64,000 nucleotides of DNA from Marinobacterium rhizophilum (GTDB lineage Bacteria > Pseudomonadota > Gammaproteobacteria > Pseudomonadales > Balneatricaceae): the NCBI RefSeq assembly GCF_024397915.1, contig NZ_CP073347.1, positions 2,046,001 through 2,110,000 of the forward strand. Reading direction: 5' to 3'. The translations under genes and the position numbers were made by a program. This document shows, one piece after another, positions 54,522 to 62,884 of the stretch. Each line of letters starts with the position of its first letter. Within the stretch, counting starts at the first letter, position 1. The notes under the pieces are model-generated. The model was given only the letters and a program-made list of their open reading frames with translations. It had not been told where the DNA came from and did not search any database.

Positions 54522-56510
54522 ATGCAGACACTCACTGAAAACCAGATTTTAGAGCGCATTCAAAACCGCACCCCGTTTAACGCCCGCCTGCGGGACGGCT
54601 CGCTGCATGTCCGGGTGGATGAATACCTGCCGATTGTCTGTACCGCACTGCACGGCGGCAGCCGCCTGCACAGCGACAGCCTGCAGCGCCTGGCCGTGGA
54701 CGACAAGGCTCGCCTGCAACTGGAGGACCGGGGCAGTGACTGGCTGATCGAACTGATGCCCATCGCCCTCTGCGCCCAGGATTCACGCATCGATTATGAC
54801 CTGAGCCTGCCGGCCAACCGCTGTGTGCGCAACGAAATCAACGACACGCAACTGTGGCTCAAGCCTGTGACCAAGACCATGCGCCACCGCGGCCAGGAAC
54901 GTCACCAGCGGATTTACCGCATCCTGGACGCCCTGCTCTGGGCCATCGAGGAGGATCACAGCCACGCCGTGCTGTTCGATGTGCACAGCTGTCCGTTCGA
55001 AGAAATGAAAGACGGTCACAGCAAGATGCACATTGCCATCGAGGATGTGGACAGCGAACAGTGGAACCCGCTGATCAAGCGTCTGCAGAGTCGCCTGGGG
55101 GAGATCGAGCTGCCCAACCTCGACAACCGCGTCAGCGTGGGTGAGCGCAATCACGGCGGCGGCTACACCTCGAGCCACATTGGCGAACACCACAGCCACA
55201 CCCTGACCCTGCCGTTTGAGATCCAGAAGGTGTTTCTGGACCTGGATTCGGGTGCGCCCTTTCCGCTGGTGGTCGATGCACTGCGCCATGGCCTGCACGA
55301 TGTACTGCTCGACACCACCGCGGACGCCAGCCGTGTTCTCCCGGGACCCTCGCTGCATCGCAATGACCTGATGGCCACCGAACTGCCCCCCGAGGTGCTG
55401 CTGGTCGATCGCGAACTGAAAAAGCTCGCCCGCGGTCTCGAAACGCTGCTCTATATCAACCCCATCAACATGCCCGTCGAGCAACGGCGGTTTTTCAAGC
55501 ACCAGGGACGCCAGGCCCCCAATTTCCGCTACCGCCAGCTTAAAATCGATCCCTACGCCCACCGCGAAAAGCTCTACCGCCTGCCGGTGGACGCCATTCG
55601 CGAACCGGCCCTGCGCCAGCTCTACCGCCAGGTGATCGATGCGCTGGCGGAACGCATCGACATGCTGGTCAGCATCGGCACCGACAGCTTCCTTTACAAC
55701 TCGCTGCGTTACTACGGCGAGCCCACCGCGGGCGAACTGGCCAATGCGCGCTTTTTGCTGCACGCCGCCGACCGTGCCGAAGAGCTGAACGGCCAGCAGC
55801 TAAGTTCAAAGGAGATGATTCCGCAGTTCCAGCAGCTGGCCAAAGAGTGGGGACTCAAGTGCAAGGTCGAGCTGTCTGACCGCCTGATCGCGGCTGCCAT
55901 GGTGAACAACGGCCGCAAAGCGCTGCTGGTACGCCGCTCCGCCAGGGTCAGCCCGGTGGAACTCAAGGCGCTGGCACATCACGAGCTTGGGGTGCACATG
56001 ACCACCTCGCTCAACGCCAAACAGCAGCCACTGGAAGTCTTCTCCCTGGGCCTGCCCAACAACACCCACACCCAGGAAGGCCTGGCGATCTACAGCGAAT
56101 ACCGCTCCGGCAACCTGACGCTCAAGCGCCTGAAAAGCCTGGCGCTGCGGGTCATCGCCGTGGACCTGATGATCCGCTACGGCGATTTCTGCCGCACCTG
56201 GCGCACCATCGTCGAAGATTACGGCACCGAACCCGAAGAAGCCTTCCGCGTTTGTACGCGCGTGCACCGCGGCGGCGGCTTTACCAAGGATCACCTGTAC
56301 CTGAGTGGCTTTAGAGATGCCTACCAGCTGCACAAAACGCGGGATATCACCGGTCTCTTTATCGGCAAGACCAGCTTCGAGTTTCTGGACCTGATCGACG
56401 ACCTGCTGGCCCGCGGCCTGCTGACCCCGCCGACCTACCTGCCGGTCTGCCTGAGCGACCCCGGCGCTTCGGCACCGGAGATCGACTACCTGGTATCCTG
56501 TATTCGCTGA
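54522..56510 (+). CDS. N-formylglutamate-amidohydrolase-like domain fused to DUF1704/QEGLA peptidase
   Basis: The protein has 662 residues. The N-terminal 290 resemble the N-formylglutamate amidohydrolase family: LHGGSRLHSD (44-), SRIDYDLSLPANR, VLFDVHSCP (H155) and a late HSHTLTLPFEI. The C-terminal 370 are DUF1704 with HELGVH at 487-492, an HExxxH metal motif, and the name-giving QEGLA at 518-522. Eukaryotic relatives with this motif (MATCAP) are metallo-carboxypeptidases. The bacterial proteins are annotated as flavohaemoglobin-expression-modulating, a name with little direct evidence. Substrate unknown. Confidence 0.85.
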   Translation: MQTLTENQILERIQNRTPFNARLRDGSLHVRVDEYLPIVCTALHGGSRLHSDSLQRLAVDDKARLQLEDRGSDWLIELMPIALCAQDSRIDYDLSLPANRCVRNEINDTQLWLKPVTKTMRHRGQERHQRIYRILDALLWAIEEDHSHAVLFDVHSCPFEEMKDGHSKMHIAIEDVDSEQWNPLIKRLQSRLGEIELPNLDNRVSVGERNHGGGYTSSHIGEHHSHTLTLPFEIQKVFLDLDSGAPFPLVVDALRHGLHDVLLDTTADASRVLPGPSLHRNDLMATELPPEVLLVDRELKKLARGLETLLYINPINMPVEQRRFFKHQGRQAPNFRYRQLKIDPYAHREKLYRLPVDAIREPALRQLYRQVIDALAERIDMLVSIGTDSFLYNSLRYYGEPTAGELANARFLLHAADRAEELNGQQLSSKEMIPQFQQLAKEWGLKCKVELSDRLIAAAMVNNGRKALLVRRSARVSPVELKALAHHELGVHMTTSLNAKQQPLEVFSLGLPNNTHTQEGLAIYSEYRSGNLTLKRLKSLALRVIAVDLMIRYGDFCRTWRTIVEDYGTEPEEAFRVCTRVHRGGGFTKDHLYLSGFRDAYQLHKTRDITGLFIGKTSFEFLDLIDDLLARGLLTPPTYLPVCLSDPGASAPEIDYLVSCIR

Positions 56511-56521
56511 TGTGAAAGGCA

Positions 56522-56591
56522 GGGGCGAGGAGAAAGGGGCAAGGGAGAAGGAGAAAGGGGCAAGGAGCAAGGGAGAAGGGGCAAGGTCAAA
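56522..56591 (+). repeat. Heptanucleotide repeat array, GGNGCAA-type, ten units
   Basis: Ten consecutive seven-base units, beginning GGGGCGA, then GGAGAAA, GGGGCAA, GGGAGAA and variants, start 11 bases after the stop of the QEGLA gene and are purine-only apart from C at position 5. A second array of the same type is at 62801-62884. Both run in the sense of the gene that precedes them. Confidence 0.85.
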
Positions 56592-56645
56592 AATAAACCG
56601 GCCGGCCCGGGACTGCACGTGACCGGGCAGGTCAATACATGATGT

Positions 56646-56819
56646 CTAGATATTGCGGGCAATCAGATAGAGCACAATGCCGACAACGATCAGGCCAAAG
56701 ATAACCTGCGATTGCAGGCTATTCATTTTGCGCTTGCGACCCGACCTCGTGGTGGGGATACCGGTGGCATTGGCCGATTTTCGTTTCATGTTTTTCTTGT
56801 GTTTCTTCACAGAACTCAT
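56646..56819 (-). CDS. 57-residue basic tail-anchored membrane protein
   Basis: ATG 56819 is preceded by AAAGGACGG. The first 32 residues are strongly basic (SSVKKHKKNMKRK; TTRSGRKRKM) and residues 38-54 are one membrane helix (QVIFGLIVVGIVLYLIA). A cytoplasmic positively charged N-terminus with a C-terminal anchor is implied. Family not recognised, but ribosome site and composition argue for a real gene. It converges on the QEGLA gene and its repeat array. Confidence 0.7.
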   Translation of the reverse strand: MSSVKKHKKNMKRKSANATGIPTTRSGRKRKMNSLQSQVIFGLIVVGIVLYLIARNI

Positions 56820-56839
56820 GACCCGTCCTTTACCTGCAT

Positions 56840-57583
56840 TCAGTCAGGCTGCTGACTCCAGAGCTTGAAAGGGGCACAACGCTCCAGCACCTTGCCCCGC
56901 CGCACCACCAGCACCTCGCCGGGCTCAAGCCCCTGCCAGCCCGCGTCCCCCGGTGCCTGGCTGGCAATTCTCACCGCGCCCTCGGACTGGTGCAGATACA
57001 GGCCAGGCTGCTGCGGATCATCAGGCTTGCCCTGACCGTGCGCAAACAGCAACTCGCTGTCTGCGTAGACAAAGTTGGCCAGGCCCAGCGGGCGCATGCG
57101 GGCGGCAAAATCCGACACCACGGCCAGGCGCACCTCGGGCAGCGGCTTGTCGTCCTGCCACAGCACCCGCATGCGGGACATCAGTACGCAAAAGGCATGC
57201 TCGGCCGAGGTTTCACCGATGGGCGTATAGACCCCCGTGGGATAGGCACGACTGTCCTCCAGACCCGCGAGTTCGCCCTCCATGACAAACAGATGCATGC
57301 ACCCCATCAGCTCGCGGGCAAAGGGCTGACAGTTTGCCAGCCCAGCTGGCGGCTCCTGCGGCGCCAGCTGCTGTGACAGCAGCAGGGCGCAGCCAGACGC
57401 ATGGCGCTCAACAAAGCCGGCTACGAGCCCGGCCATCAGTGGGTCCCGCACCCGCTGGGCGTCGACGCCGTCATAACACCCCAGCCCCCAGCTGCCGACG
57501 GTCTCTTTCGAGGGCACAGCAAGACCTTCAAGGCACTGCTGTAGCGGGGCTTCAACGCCGGAATACGCGAACAATAACGACAC
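56840..57583 (-). CDS. Class II glutamine amidotransferase-like protein lacking the catalytic cysteine
   Basis: The protein has 247 residues from GTG 57583, which has GGGAGGT upstream. The fold and length follow the YafJ-like group (GETSAEHAFCVLMSRM; YADSELLFAHGQGK), but residue 2, the obligatory nucleophile cysteine, is serine (start MSLLFAYSG). The tail motif HQSEGAVRIASQ aligns with the family. It may be inactive as a glutaminase or act as a binding or regulatory paralogue of the intact protein at 27259-28059. Confidence 0.75.
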   Translation of the reverse strand: MSLLFAYSGVEAPLQQCLEGLAVPSKETVGSWGLGCYDGVDAQRVRDPLMAGLVAGFVERHASGCALLLSQQLAPQEPPAGLANCQPFARELMGCMHLFVMEGELAGLEDSRAYPTGVYTPIGETSAEHAFCVLMSRMRVLWQDDKPLPEVRLAVVSDFAARMRPLGLANFVYADSELLFAHGQGKPDDPQQPGLYLHQSEGAVRIASQAPGDAGWQGLEPGEVLVVRRGKVLERCAPFKLWSQQPD

Positions 57584-57644
57584 GCCTGCAACCTCCCTTT
57601 AAGTGTTTCAAATCCCTGCGCGGACGCACGGATCAGGCTTGTGC

Positions 57645-59009
57645 CTAACCGGCCAGCGGCTTGCTGACCACCCGCAACTGGCAGAACTGATGAAAGCCTT
57701 CGGCCGAACCGTGAAAACCATAACCGCTCTGCCGCGCCCCCACCCAGGGACACTCCACGGTGCCAAAGCAACTTTTGTTGACGCCGATCATACCGGCTTC
57801 CAGGTGTCGCGCCACCTGCCAGGCACGGTCTTCATCCTCGCCGAACACCACGGCGCCCAAGCCGTATTCGGTGCTGTTGGCCAGAAACAGGGCTTCATCG
57901 AGGTTGTCATAACCCTGAATGCAGAGCACCGGACCGAAGGTTTCCTGCTGCATGATCCACATGTCGGAACGACAGTCGGTCAGTATCGTCGGGGTAATAT
58001 AGCGCGGCGGATGGTCCTGGCCGCCATACAGCAGACGCGCGCCCGAGGACAGCGCCTGTTCGATCTGATCCAGTACATGCTGGCGCTGGCGATCATGAAT
58101 CATGGGGCCGAGCCGGACTCTGGCGTCGTGCCAGGGGCCGGTGACATACTGTGCAGAGCGTTCTATTACCCGTTGCTCGAAGCACTCCTGCACCTGGCGG
58201 TCGACATAAACCCGCTCGGTCGCCACGCAGACCTGGCCTGCATTCTCAAAACTGCTGGCACAGGCGAACTCGGCCGCGGCATCCAGGTCGGCATCGTCCA
58301 GCACCAGCAACGGATCCTTGCCGCCCAGCTCCAGCATCAGCCGCTTAAGACCCGGGGCTGCGCGGGTCATGATGTCCTTGCCCGCCTCCCTTGAGCCGGT
58401 AAAGGCCACCATGTTGATATCGGCCTCCACCAGCGCCCGGCCCTGCTGGTCAGGCCCCTGCACCACCTGCAGCACGCCGGCGGGCAGATGACGATTGAGC
58501 ACATCGGCATATGCCTGCGCAATCAGCGGTGTTTCCTCCGACGGCTTGAACAGCACCGTATTGCCACAGAGTAGCGCCGGCAGCAACATCCACTGCGGCA
58601 TGGACATCGGGTAGTTCCAGGGGCTGATCACGGCACAGACGCCCAGCGGATCATAGTAAAGCGTGGATTCGGTATCATTATCACTGCTGCGCCGCGACTG
58701 CAGCGCTGCCACCGCCTGCTTGACCCTCGGCTCGATACTCTGGGCACAAAAACGCACCTCGCCAATCCCCTTGCGCAGCGGCTTGCCCATCTCCTGGCTC
58801 AGCAGTTCACCCAGTTGCTCGGATTCATGCTGCAGATCCTGGGCCGCCCGCAGCAGGCATTCACCCCGCTGTTCAATACTCAGGTGACTCCAGCGGGACA
58901 GCGCTTCGCGCGCCGCACACACCAGGGCGGGAATCGCATCCAGCGACGTGGTGGGGATTTCACCCACCGGTTCTCCCGTGGCGGGATTCAGGGAGATCAG
59001 ATAAGTCAT
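57645..59009 (-). CDS. NAD(P)-dependent aldehyde dehydrogenase (succinate-semialdehyde type)
   Basis: The protein has 454 residues. The catalytic cysteine lies in FENAGQVCVATERV and the general base glutamate in LMLELGGKDPLLVL. NYPMSMPQWMLLPALLCGN is the cofactor-binding region. AAGGAGGT precedes the ATG. It is in the ALDH subgroup that includes GabD/Sad. It sits 61 bases upstream of the cysteine-less amidotransferase gene. The physiological aldehyde cannot be told. Confidence 0.92.
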   Translation of the reverse strand: MTYLISLNPATGEPVGEIPTTSLDAIPALVCAAREALSRWSHLSIEQRGECLLRAAQDLQHESEQLGELLSQEMGKPLRKGIGEVRFCAQSIEPRVKQAVAALQSRRSSDNDTESTLYYDPLGVCAVISPWNYPMSMPQWMLLPALLCGNTVLFKPSEETPLIAQAYADVLNRHLPAGVLQVVQGPDQQGRALVEADINMVAFTGSREAGKDIMTRAAPGLKRLMLELGGKDPLLVLDDADLDAAAEFACASSFENAGQVCVATERVYVDRQVQECFEQRVIERSAQYVTGPWHDARVRLGPMIHDRQRQHVLDQIEQALSSGARLLYGGQDHPPRYITPTILTDCRSDMWIMQQETFGPVLCIQGYDNLDEALFLANSTEYGLGAVVFGEDEDRAWQVARHLEAGMIGVNKSCFGTVECPWVGARQSGYGFHGSAEGFHQFCQLRVVSKPLAG

Positions 59010-59203
59010 GGCAGCACCTCCTTCAGCCTGACCTTCAGGATAGTTGCTGCCAGACAGCCTAGCGAGCCCCGCGGCCCCACGGCGTGCCGCCCGGTTTCTT
59101 GCAGGATGGATTTCACACCGAACTCACAACCGCACTGCCAGGGTTGTGATCAGTGCGAGCGCATCAAGCTTGCACCTCGACATTAGCGAGAGCCACGCCA
59201 CCG
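59010..59203. other. Region upstream of the PAP2 pseudogene
   Basis: No supported gene. A 26-residue frame at 59106-59186 contains CQGCDQC (CxxCxxC), but it has no ribosome site and is listed only as a curiosity. Confidence 0.5.
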
Positions 59204-59459
59204 ATGAACGCACTGGAAACCCTCAATCACACCCTTTTTCCAGCAATCACCTGACCCTGTTCATGGCCTGCAGCCTCATGCTGCAGCGGCCGCTGCGGGC
59301 CGGGGGACTCTGGCTGTTTCTGCGCGCTGATAGCCTGGGCCCGGGTGTCTCTGGGGATATATTTCCCGCTGGATACGGTCGGTACGATACTGATAGGGGC
59401 CTTGGCGGGCAGCGCAAGCAAAGGCCGGCTGATAGGGTCGCCCGCTTTAAACAGGACTC
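59204..59459 (+). pseudogene. Remnant of a PAP2/BcrC-like undecaprenyl-diphosphate phosphatase gene
   Basis: A start-like ATG at 59204 opens MNALETLNHTLFPAI, similar to BcrC N-termini, then a stop at 59252. A second frame reads HLTLFMACSLMLQRPLRAGGL (59248-59320), resembling the segment after the family's SFPSDH motif, and a third frame continues IAWARVSLGIYFPLDTVGT and LIGALAG (to about 59440), resembling the final RxxxxGxHxPxD motif but with Tyr for the catalytic His. Frameshifts and loss of about 80-100 codons between N-terminus and second segment explain this. The remnant ends at the MFS gene. Confidence 0.65.
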
Positions 59460-60668
59460 TCAGAGCGGCTGGCGTGCCTCTGCCACATGCCGGGAACGGC
59501 TCAGGCCGGCGATCAGCGCCATGGCTGCGAGCACCACCGGCAGCATCAGCCAGTTCATGGTTACCCACCCCAAAGAGGCCTCCAGCCAGCCGGCCGCCAG
59601 AGCCGACAACGCCACACTGCTGAACACCAGAAACTCGTTGGCCGCCTGGGTACGGGCCTTTTCGGCGGGCCTGTAAGCCCGGGTCAGGAAGGAAGTCGCA
59701 CTGATAAACATGAAGCACCAGCCCGTGCCCAGCAACACCAGCGCCAGCCAGAAGTGCCAGTGGCTCTGGCCCAACAGGTTGACCAGGATACAGAGCAGCA
59801 TCAGCGCGCCACCGGCCTGCATCATGTGCGGCGCGCCAAAGCGCTCTACCAGGCGCCCGGTAAAGAATGCCGGTACGAACATCCCCAGTACATGCCACTG
59901 AATGACGTGGGCCGCATCATCGAAGCTGAAACCGTGGTGAATCATGGCCAGGGGGGTTGCACTCATCAGCAGGTTCATCACTGCATAGCTGACCATGCCC
60001 GCCACCACTGCCATAACGAACACCGGCTGGCGCACGATCAGTCCCAGCGGCCGCCGGGGTGCGTCCGATACGGCTGCCGATGGCGCCGCCAGACGCACCG
60101 CACGCAGCAACAGTAGCGCCAGTGCATAGAGACCGAAGAGGCCGATAAAGGCGCCGAGAAACGGCGTGTCTGTGTACCAGCCACGGCTGTGGATCGCCAG
60201 GTTCGGCCCCAGCACCGCCGCCAGCACACCGCCGGCCATCACCAGGGAAATGGCCCGGCTCTGCTGCGCCGCCGGCGCCGCCTCGATGGCAGCGAAGCGG
60301 TACAGCATGCCAAAACCGATGCCGATGCCCAGCAAAAAAGTGCCAAGGTTAAAGGCCCAGAAGCTGGCCTGCACCAGGGCCAAGCCACTGCAGGCCGCCC
60401 CCAGCAGCCCGATGAGGTTGCCCAGGTAAAAGCCGTTCTTGCGCCCGATGCGCTGCATGATCAGGGATGCCGGAATCGTTGCCGCCATCAGACCGATAAA
60501 CTGCATCGCCATGGGCAGGGTAATCAGGGCCACCGACGGTGCCAGTTCCTTGCCGATCAGCGCATTGACCGACACCAGCAGGATATTGCCGGTGTTGAGC
60601 AGCGCCTGGCACAGCGACAGCAGGATAACGTTGGCATTGAGAGCACTGGCAGGGCGTCCGGGCGTCAT
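59460..60668 (-). CDS. MFS transporter
   Basis: The protein has 402 residues from ATG 60668, which overlaps the upstream regulator's stop and is preceded by AAGGAG. Twelve membrane helices, an MFS-type loop after helix 2 (IMQRIGRKNGFYLGN) and a central basic linker near SDAPRRPLG are visible. It is likely an exporter or uptake carrier in the drug/metabolite group. The GlxA-type regulator just upstream probably controls it. Confidence 0.9.
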   Translation of the reverse strand: MTPGRPASALNANVILLSLCQALLNTGNILLVSVNALIGKELAPSVALITLPMAMQFIGLMAATIPASLIMQRIGRKNGFYLGNLIGLLGAACSGLALVQASFWAFNLGTFLLGIGIGFGMLYRFAAIEAAPAAQQSRAISLVMAGGVLAAVLGPNLAIHSRGWYTDTPFLGAFIGLFGLYALALLLLRAVRLAAPSAAVSDAPRRPLGLIVRQPVFVMAVVAGMVSYAVMNLLMSATPLAMIHHGFSFDDAAHVIQWHVLGMFVPAFFTGRLVERFGAPHMMQAGGALMLLCILVNLLGQSHWHFWLALVLLGTGWCFMFISATSFLTRAYRPAEKARTQAANEFLVFSSVALSALAAGWLEASLGWVTMNWLMLPVVLAAMALIAGLSRSRHVAEARQPL

Positions 60669-61645
60669 GAGAAAACTCCTTGTAACTGCGAGGGTTGGAC
60701 AGCAAAGCGCTGTCGATACTCGGACGGGTTGATACCCAGCCGCTTGATAAAAATGCACCGCATCCGGTCTGGCGAGCCGAAACCGCAGCGCTCGGCAATC
60801 GCCGACAGTGACCCGTCACCCTCTTCCAGCGCTCGCTGGGCGCGCTCGATCCGCACGCGTTCGATGAAGTCGCCGGGGCTGAGGTCCAGCTCTCGCCGGA
60901 ACAATCGGGACAGGTGTCTTGGGCTCACCGCCGCCCGCTCAGCCAGGGACTCGAGGGTAAAGCGCCGGGCCGGTGCCTGACGGATACCCTCAACCGCCCG
61001 GCGCAGCGGCGCCGACATTGGCCCCTGCTGTACCAGGCCGGTACTGAACTGGGACTGGCCGCCGGGACGGTGCATGAACATCACCAGTTCACGCGCCACC
61101 TCGGCCGCGAGGCGATGCCCCTGGTCATCGCGCAACAGCGCCAGCGCCAGGTCAATGCCGGCGGTCACCCCGGCCGAGCTGTAGACATTGCCGTCGCACA
61201 GGTAGAGTGCATCGGGCTCGACCCGGACATCGGGATGCAGCTCTGCCAGGTGCTGGCAGTGCTTCCAGTGGGTGACCGCCCGCCGGCCACGCAGCAGCCC
61301 TGCCTGGGCCAGCAGAAAGGCGCCGGTACAGACCGACCCGAGCCGGCGCACCTCGGTGGATCTTGCCACCAGCCAGTCCGTCAGCAAGCGATCGCCACAG
61401 GCCGCCTCAACACCGTAACCACCGGCCACCAGCAGGGTGTCCAGGTTTCCGGCGTCGGCGAGACCGCGCTGTGCCAGCAGCGTCATGCCGGAGTTGGTGA
61501 CAACGGGGCCCGCGTGCCGGGCGAGGATCACCACCTCGTAGTCCGGCGCGGGCAGCAGATGATTGGCGGTGGCGAAGACCTGCAGCGGACCCGCCACATC
61601 GAGCAGCTGGCAGTCCGGGTACGCGACTACGGCTATCGTCTTCAT
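60665..61645 (-). CDS. GlxA-type AraC-family transcriptional regulator
   Basis: The protein has 326 residues. A DJ-1/PfpI-like domain fills about 1-185, with the nucleophile-elbow segment GSVCTGAFLLAQAG. The AraC DNA-binding pair of helix-turn-helix motifs covers about 225-320 (LAERAAVSPRHLSRLF; IAERCGFGSPDRMRC). These regulators often control amino-acid or amine catabolism or efflux. It is translationally coupled to the MFS gene by the ATGA at 60665-60668. Confidence 0.93.
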   Translation of the reverse strand: MKTIAVVAYPDCQLLDVAGPLQVFATANHLLPAPDYEVVILARHAGPVVTNSGMTLLAQRGLADAGNLDTLLVAGGYGVEAACGDRLLTDWLVARSTEVRRLGSVCTGAFLLAQAGLLRGRRAVTHWKHCQHLAELHPDVRVEPDALYLCDGNVYSSAGVTAGIDLALALLRDDQGHRLAAEVARELVMFMHRPGGQSQFSTGLVQQGPMSAPLRRAVEGIRQAPARRFTLESLAERAAVSPRHLSRLFRRELDLSPGDFIERVRIERAQRALEEGDGSLSAIAERCGFGSPDRMRCIFIKRLGINPSEYRQRFAVQPSQLQGVFS

Positions 61646-61799
61646 CTTTCAAGCTCCAGAGGTGAGACCTGTGCAGTATGCTCAGCGGCGGTCATGTCCA
61701 CAATGACAATAAACCGTCAAATCCGGACATCCTGCAATGCGGCGCATCCGCCGAATCCAGGTTGCGCTTTGCGCCTGCCCCCCCATACTTGAACGTGCC

Positions 61800-62588
61800 A
61801 TGCCAAACTCCCGTGCTTTTCCATTTCAGCGCCGCGACGGCCAGGTGCGTGTGCTGTCGCTGAACATCCAGGTCGGCCTACAGACCTCAAGCTACATGCA
61901 CTATGTAACGAGGTCCTGGAAACACCTGCTGCCGACCCGTGGCGCGCGCAACAACCTGGAGCGTATCGCCGAACTGGCCGCCCACTTCGATGTGGTCGCG
62001 CTGCAGGAGTGTGATGCCGGCAGCCTGCGTACGGCCCAGCTGAACCAGGTGGCCCACCTGGCGGAGCTGGCCGGTTTCCCGTACTGGCACGCCGCCATTA
62101 CCCGGGATCTCGCCCCCTTTGCCCGCCACTGCCTGGGGTGCCTGTCCCGCTGGCCGTTGCGCGAAATCGAGTTCCACCCGCTACCCGGCCGCCTGCCGGG
62201 ACGCGGTGCGCTGGAGGTCGAAGTTCGGCCCCCCGGCTATGCACCGCTGCGCCTGATCATTGCCCACCTGGCCCTGGGTCGCCAGACCCGGGCCCACCAG
62301 CTGCACTACCTGGCACAGCTCATTGGCACGGACCGGGATAGCCTGTTGCTCGGTGATCTCAACTGCGACCTGCCGGAACTCCATGCCCACCCCGGCATCC
62401 GCGAGGCGGCCCTGCGCACGCTGCACAACGGTGATACCTTCCCAAGCTGGCGGCCCAAACGCTCGATCGATCATGTACTGGCAACGCCCCACATCGATGT
62501 GATTGACGCCCGGGTGCTGGACGAGCGCATGTCGGACCACCTGCCCATTGCCACCCACATCCGCCTGCGACTCGAACCCGACCGCTAG
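61800..62588 (+). CDS. Endonuclease/exonuclease/phosphatase family protein
   Basis: The protein has 262 residues from ATG 61800. The fold's catalytic elements are visible: SLNIQVGL (metal asparagine), ALQECDAG (glutamate), IIAHLALG, LLGDLNCDL (aspartate and asparagine) and MSDHLPIATHIRL (final Asp-His). The closest groups are membrane-associated phosphodiesterase-like proteins of unknown substrate. The last 48 bases, including the stop, are the first copy of a three-copy tandem repeat (62541-62791). Confidence 0.85.
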   Translation: MPNSRAFPFQRRDGQVRVLSLNIQVGLQTSSYMHYVTRSWKHLLPTRGARNNLERIAELAAHFDVVALQECDAGSLRTAQLNQVAHLAELAGFPYWHAAITRDLAPFARHCLGCLSRWPLREIEFHPLPGRLPGRGALEVEVRPPGYAPLRLIIAHLALGRQTRAHQLHYLAQLIGTDRDSLLLGDLNCDLPELHAHPGIREAALRTLHNGDTFPSWRPKRSIDHVLATPHIDVIDARVLDERMSDHLPIATHIRLRLEPDR

Positions 62589-62791
62589 CACAGCACAGTG
62601 CAACAAGCCCCCGGACTAACTGCCCATTGCCATCCATCCCTTCAACCACAACCGCCTGCGACTCGAACCCGACCGCTAGCACAGCACAACAAGCACCCGG
62701 ACTAACTGCCTATTGCCATCCATCCCTTCAACCACCACCGCCCGCGACTCGAACCCGACCGCTAGCACAGCACAGTGCAACAAGCCCCCGG
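62541..62791 (+). repeat. Three tandem copies of the endonuclease gene 3' end
   Basis: Copies begin at 62541, 62620 and 62706 and are about 79, 86 and 86 bases long. Each includes the codons for the last residues (LPIA ... RLRLEPDR), the stop TAG and about 35 bases downstream. The copies differ by point changes and short indels (GTGC present or absent). Only the first is in frame with the gene. Confidence 0.9.
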
Positions 62792-62800
62792 GCCTACACA

Positions 62801-62884
62801 TTGCACCTTGCACCTTGCACCTTGCACCTTGCTCCTCACTCCTTGCACCTTGCACCTTGCCCCTTTTTCCTCGCACCTCGCCCC
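62801..62884 (-). repeat. Heptanucleotide repeat array, GGNGCAA-type, twelve units
   Basis: On the plus strand twelve units read TTGCACC (six times), TTGCTCC, TCACTCC, TTGCCCC, TTTTTCC, TCGCACC and TCGCCCC. The last unit abuts the stop codon of the alcohol dehydrogenase gene (62885-62887), so on the minus strand the array follows the stop directly and starts with GGGGCGA, exactly as the array at 56522 does after its gene. Confidence 0.9.

Noticed and set aside
59106..59186. 26-residue frame with a CxxCxxC motif
   Set aside because: No ribosome site and no context; chance occurrence is likely.
62562..62590. tRNA T-arm-like GGTTCGAGTC on the minus strand, repeated three times
   Set aside because: The flanks cannot pair as a T-stem and no cloverleaf forms. 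It is the complement of codons for the end of the endonuclease family protein, repeated by the tandem duplication.
62801..62884. CRISPR or VNTR in a coding region
   Set aside because: Units are seven bases with no spacers and no reading frame; not a CRISPR and not coding.
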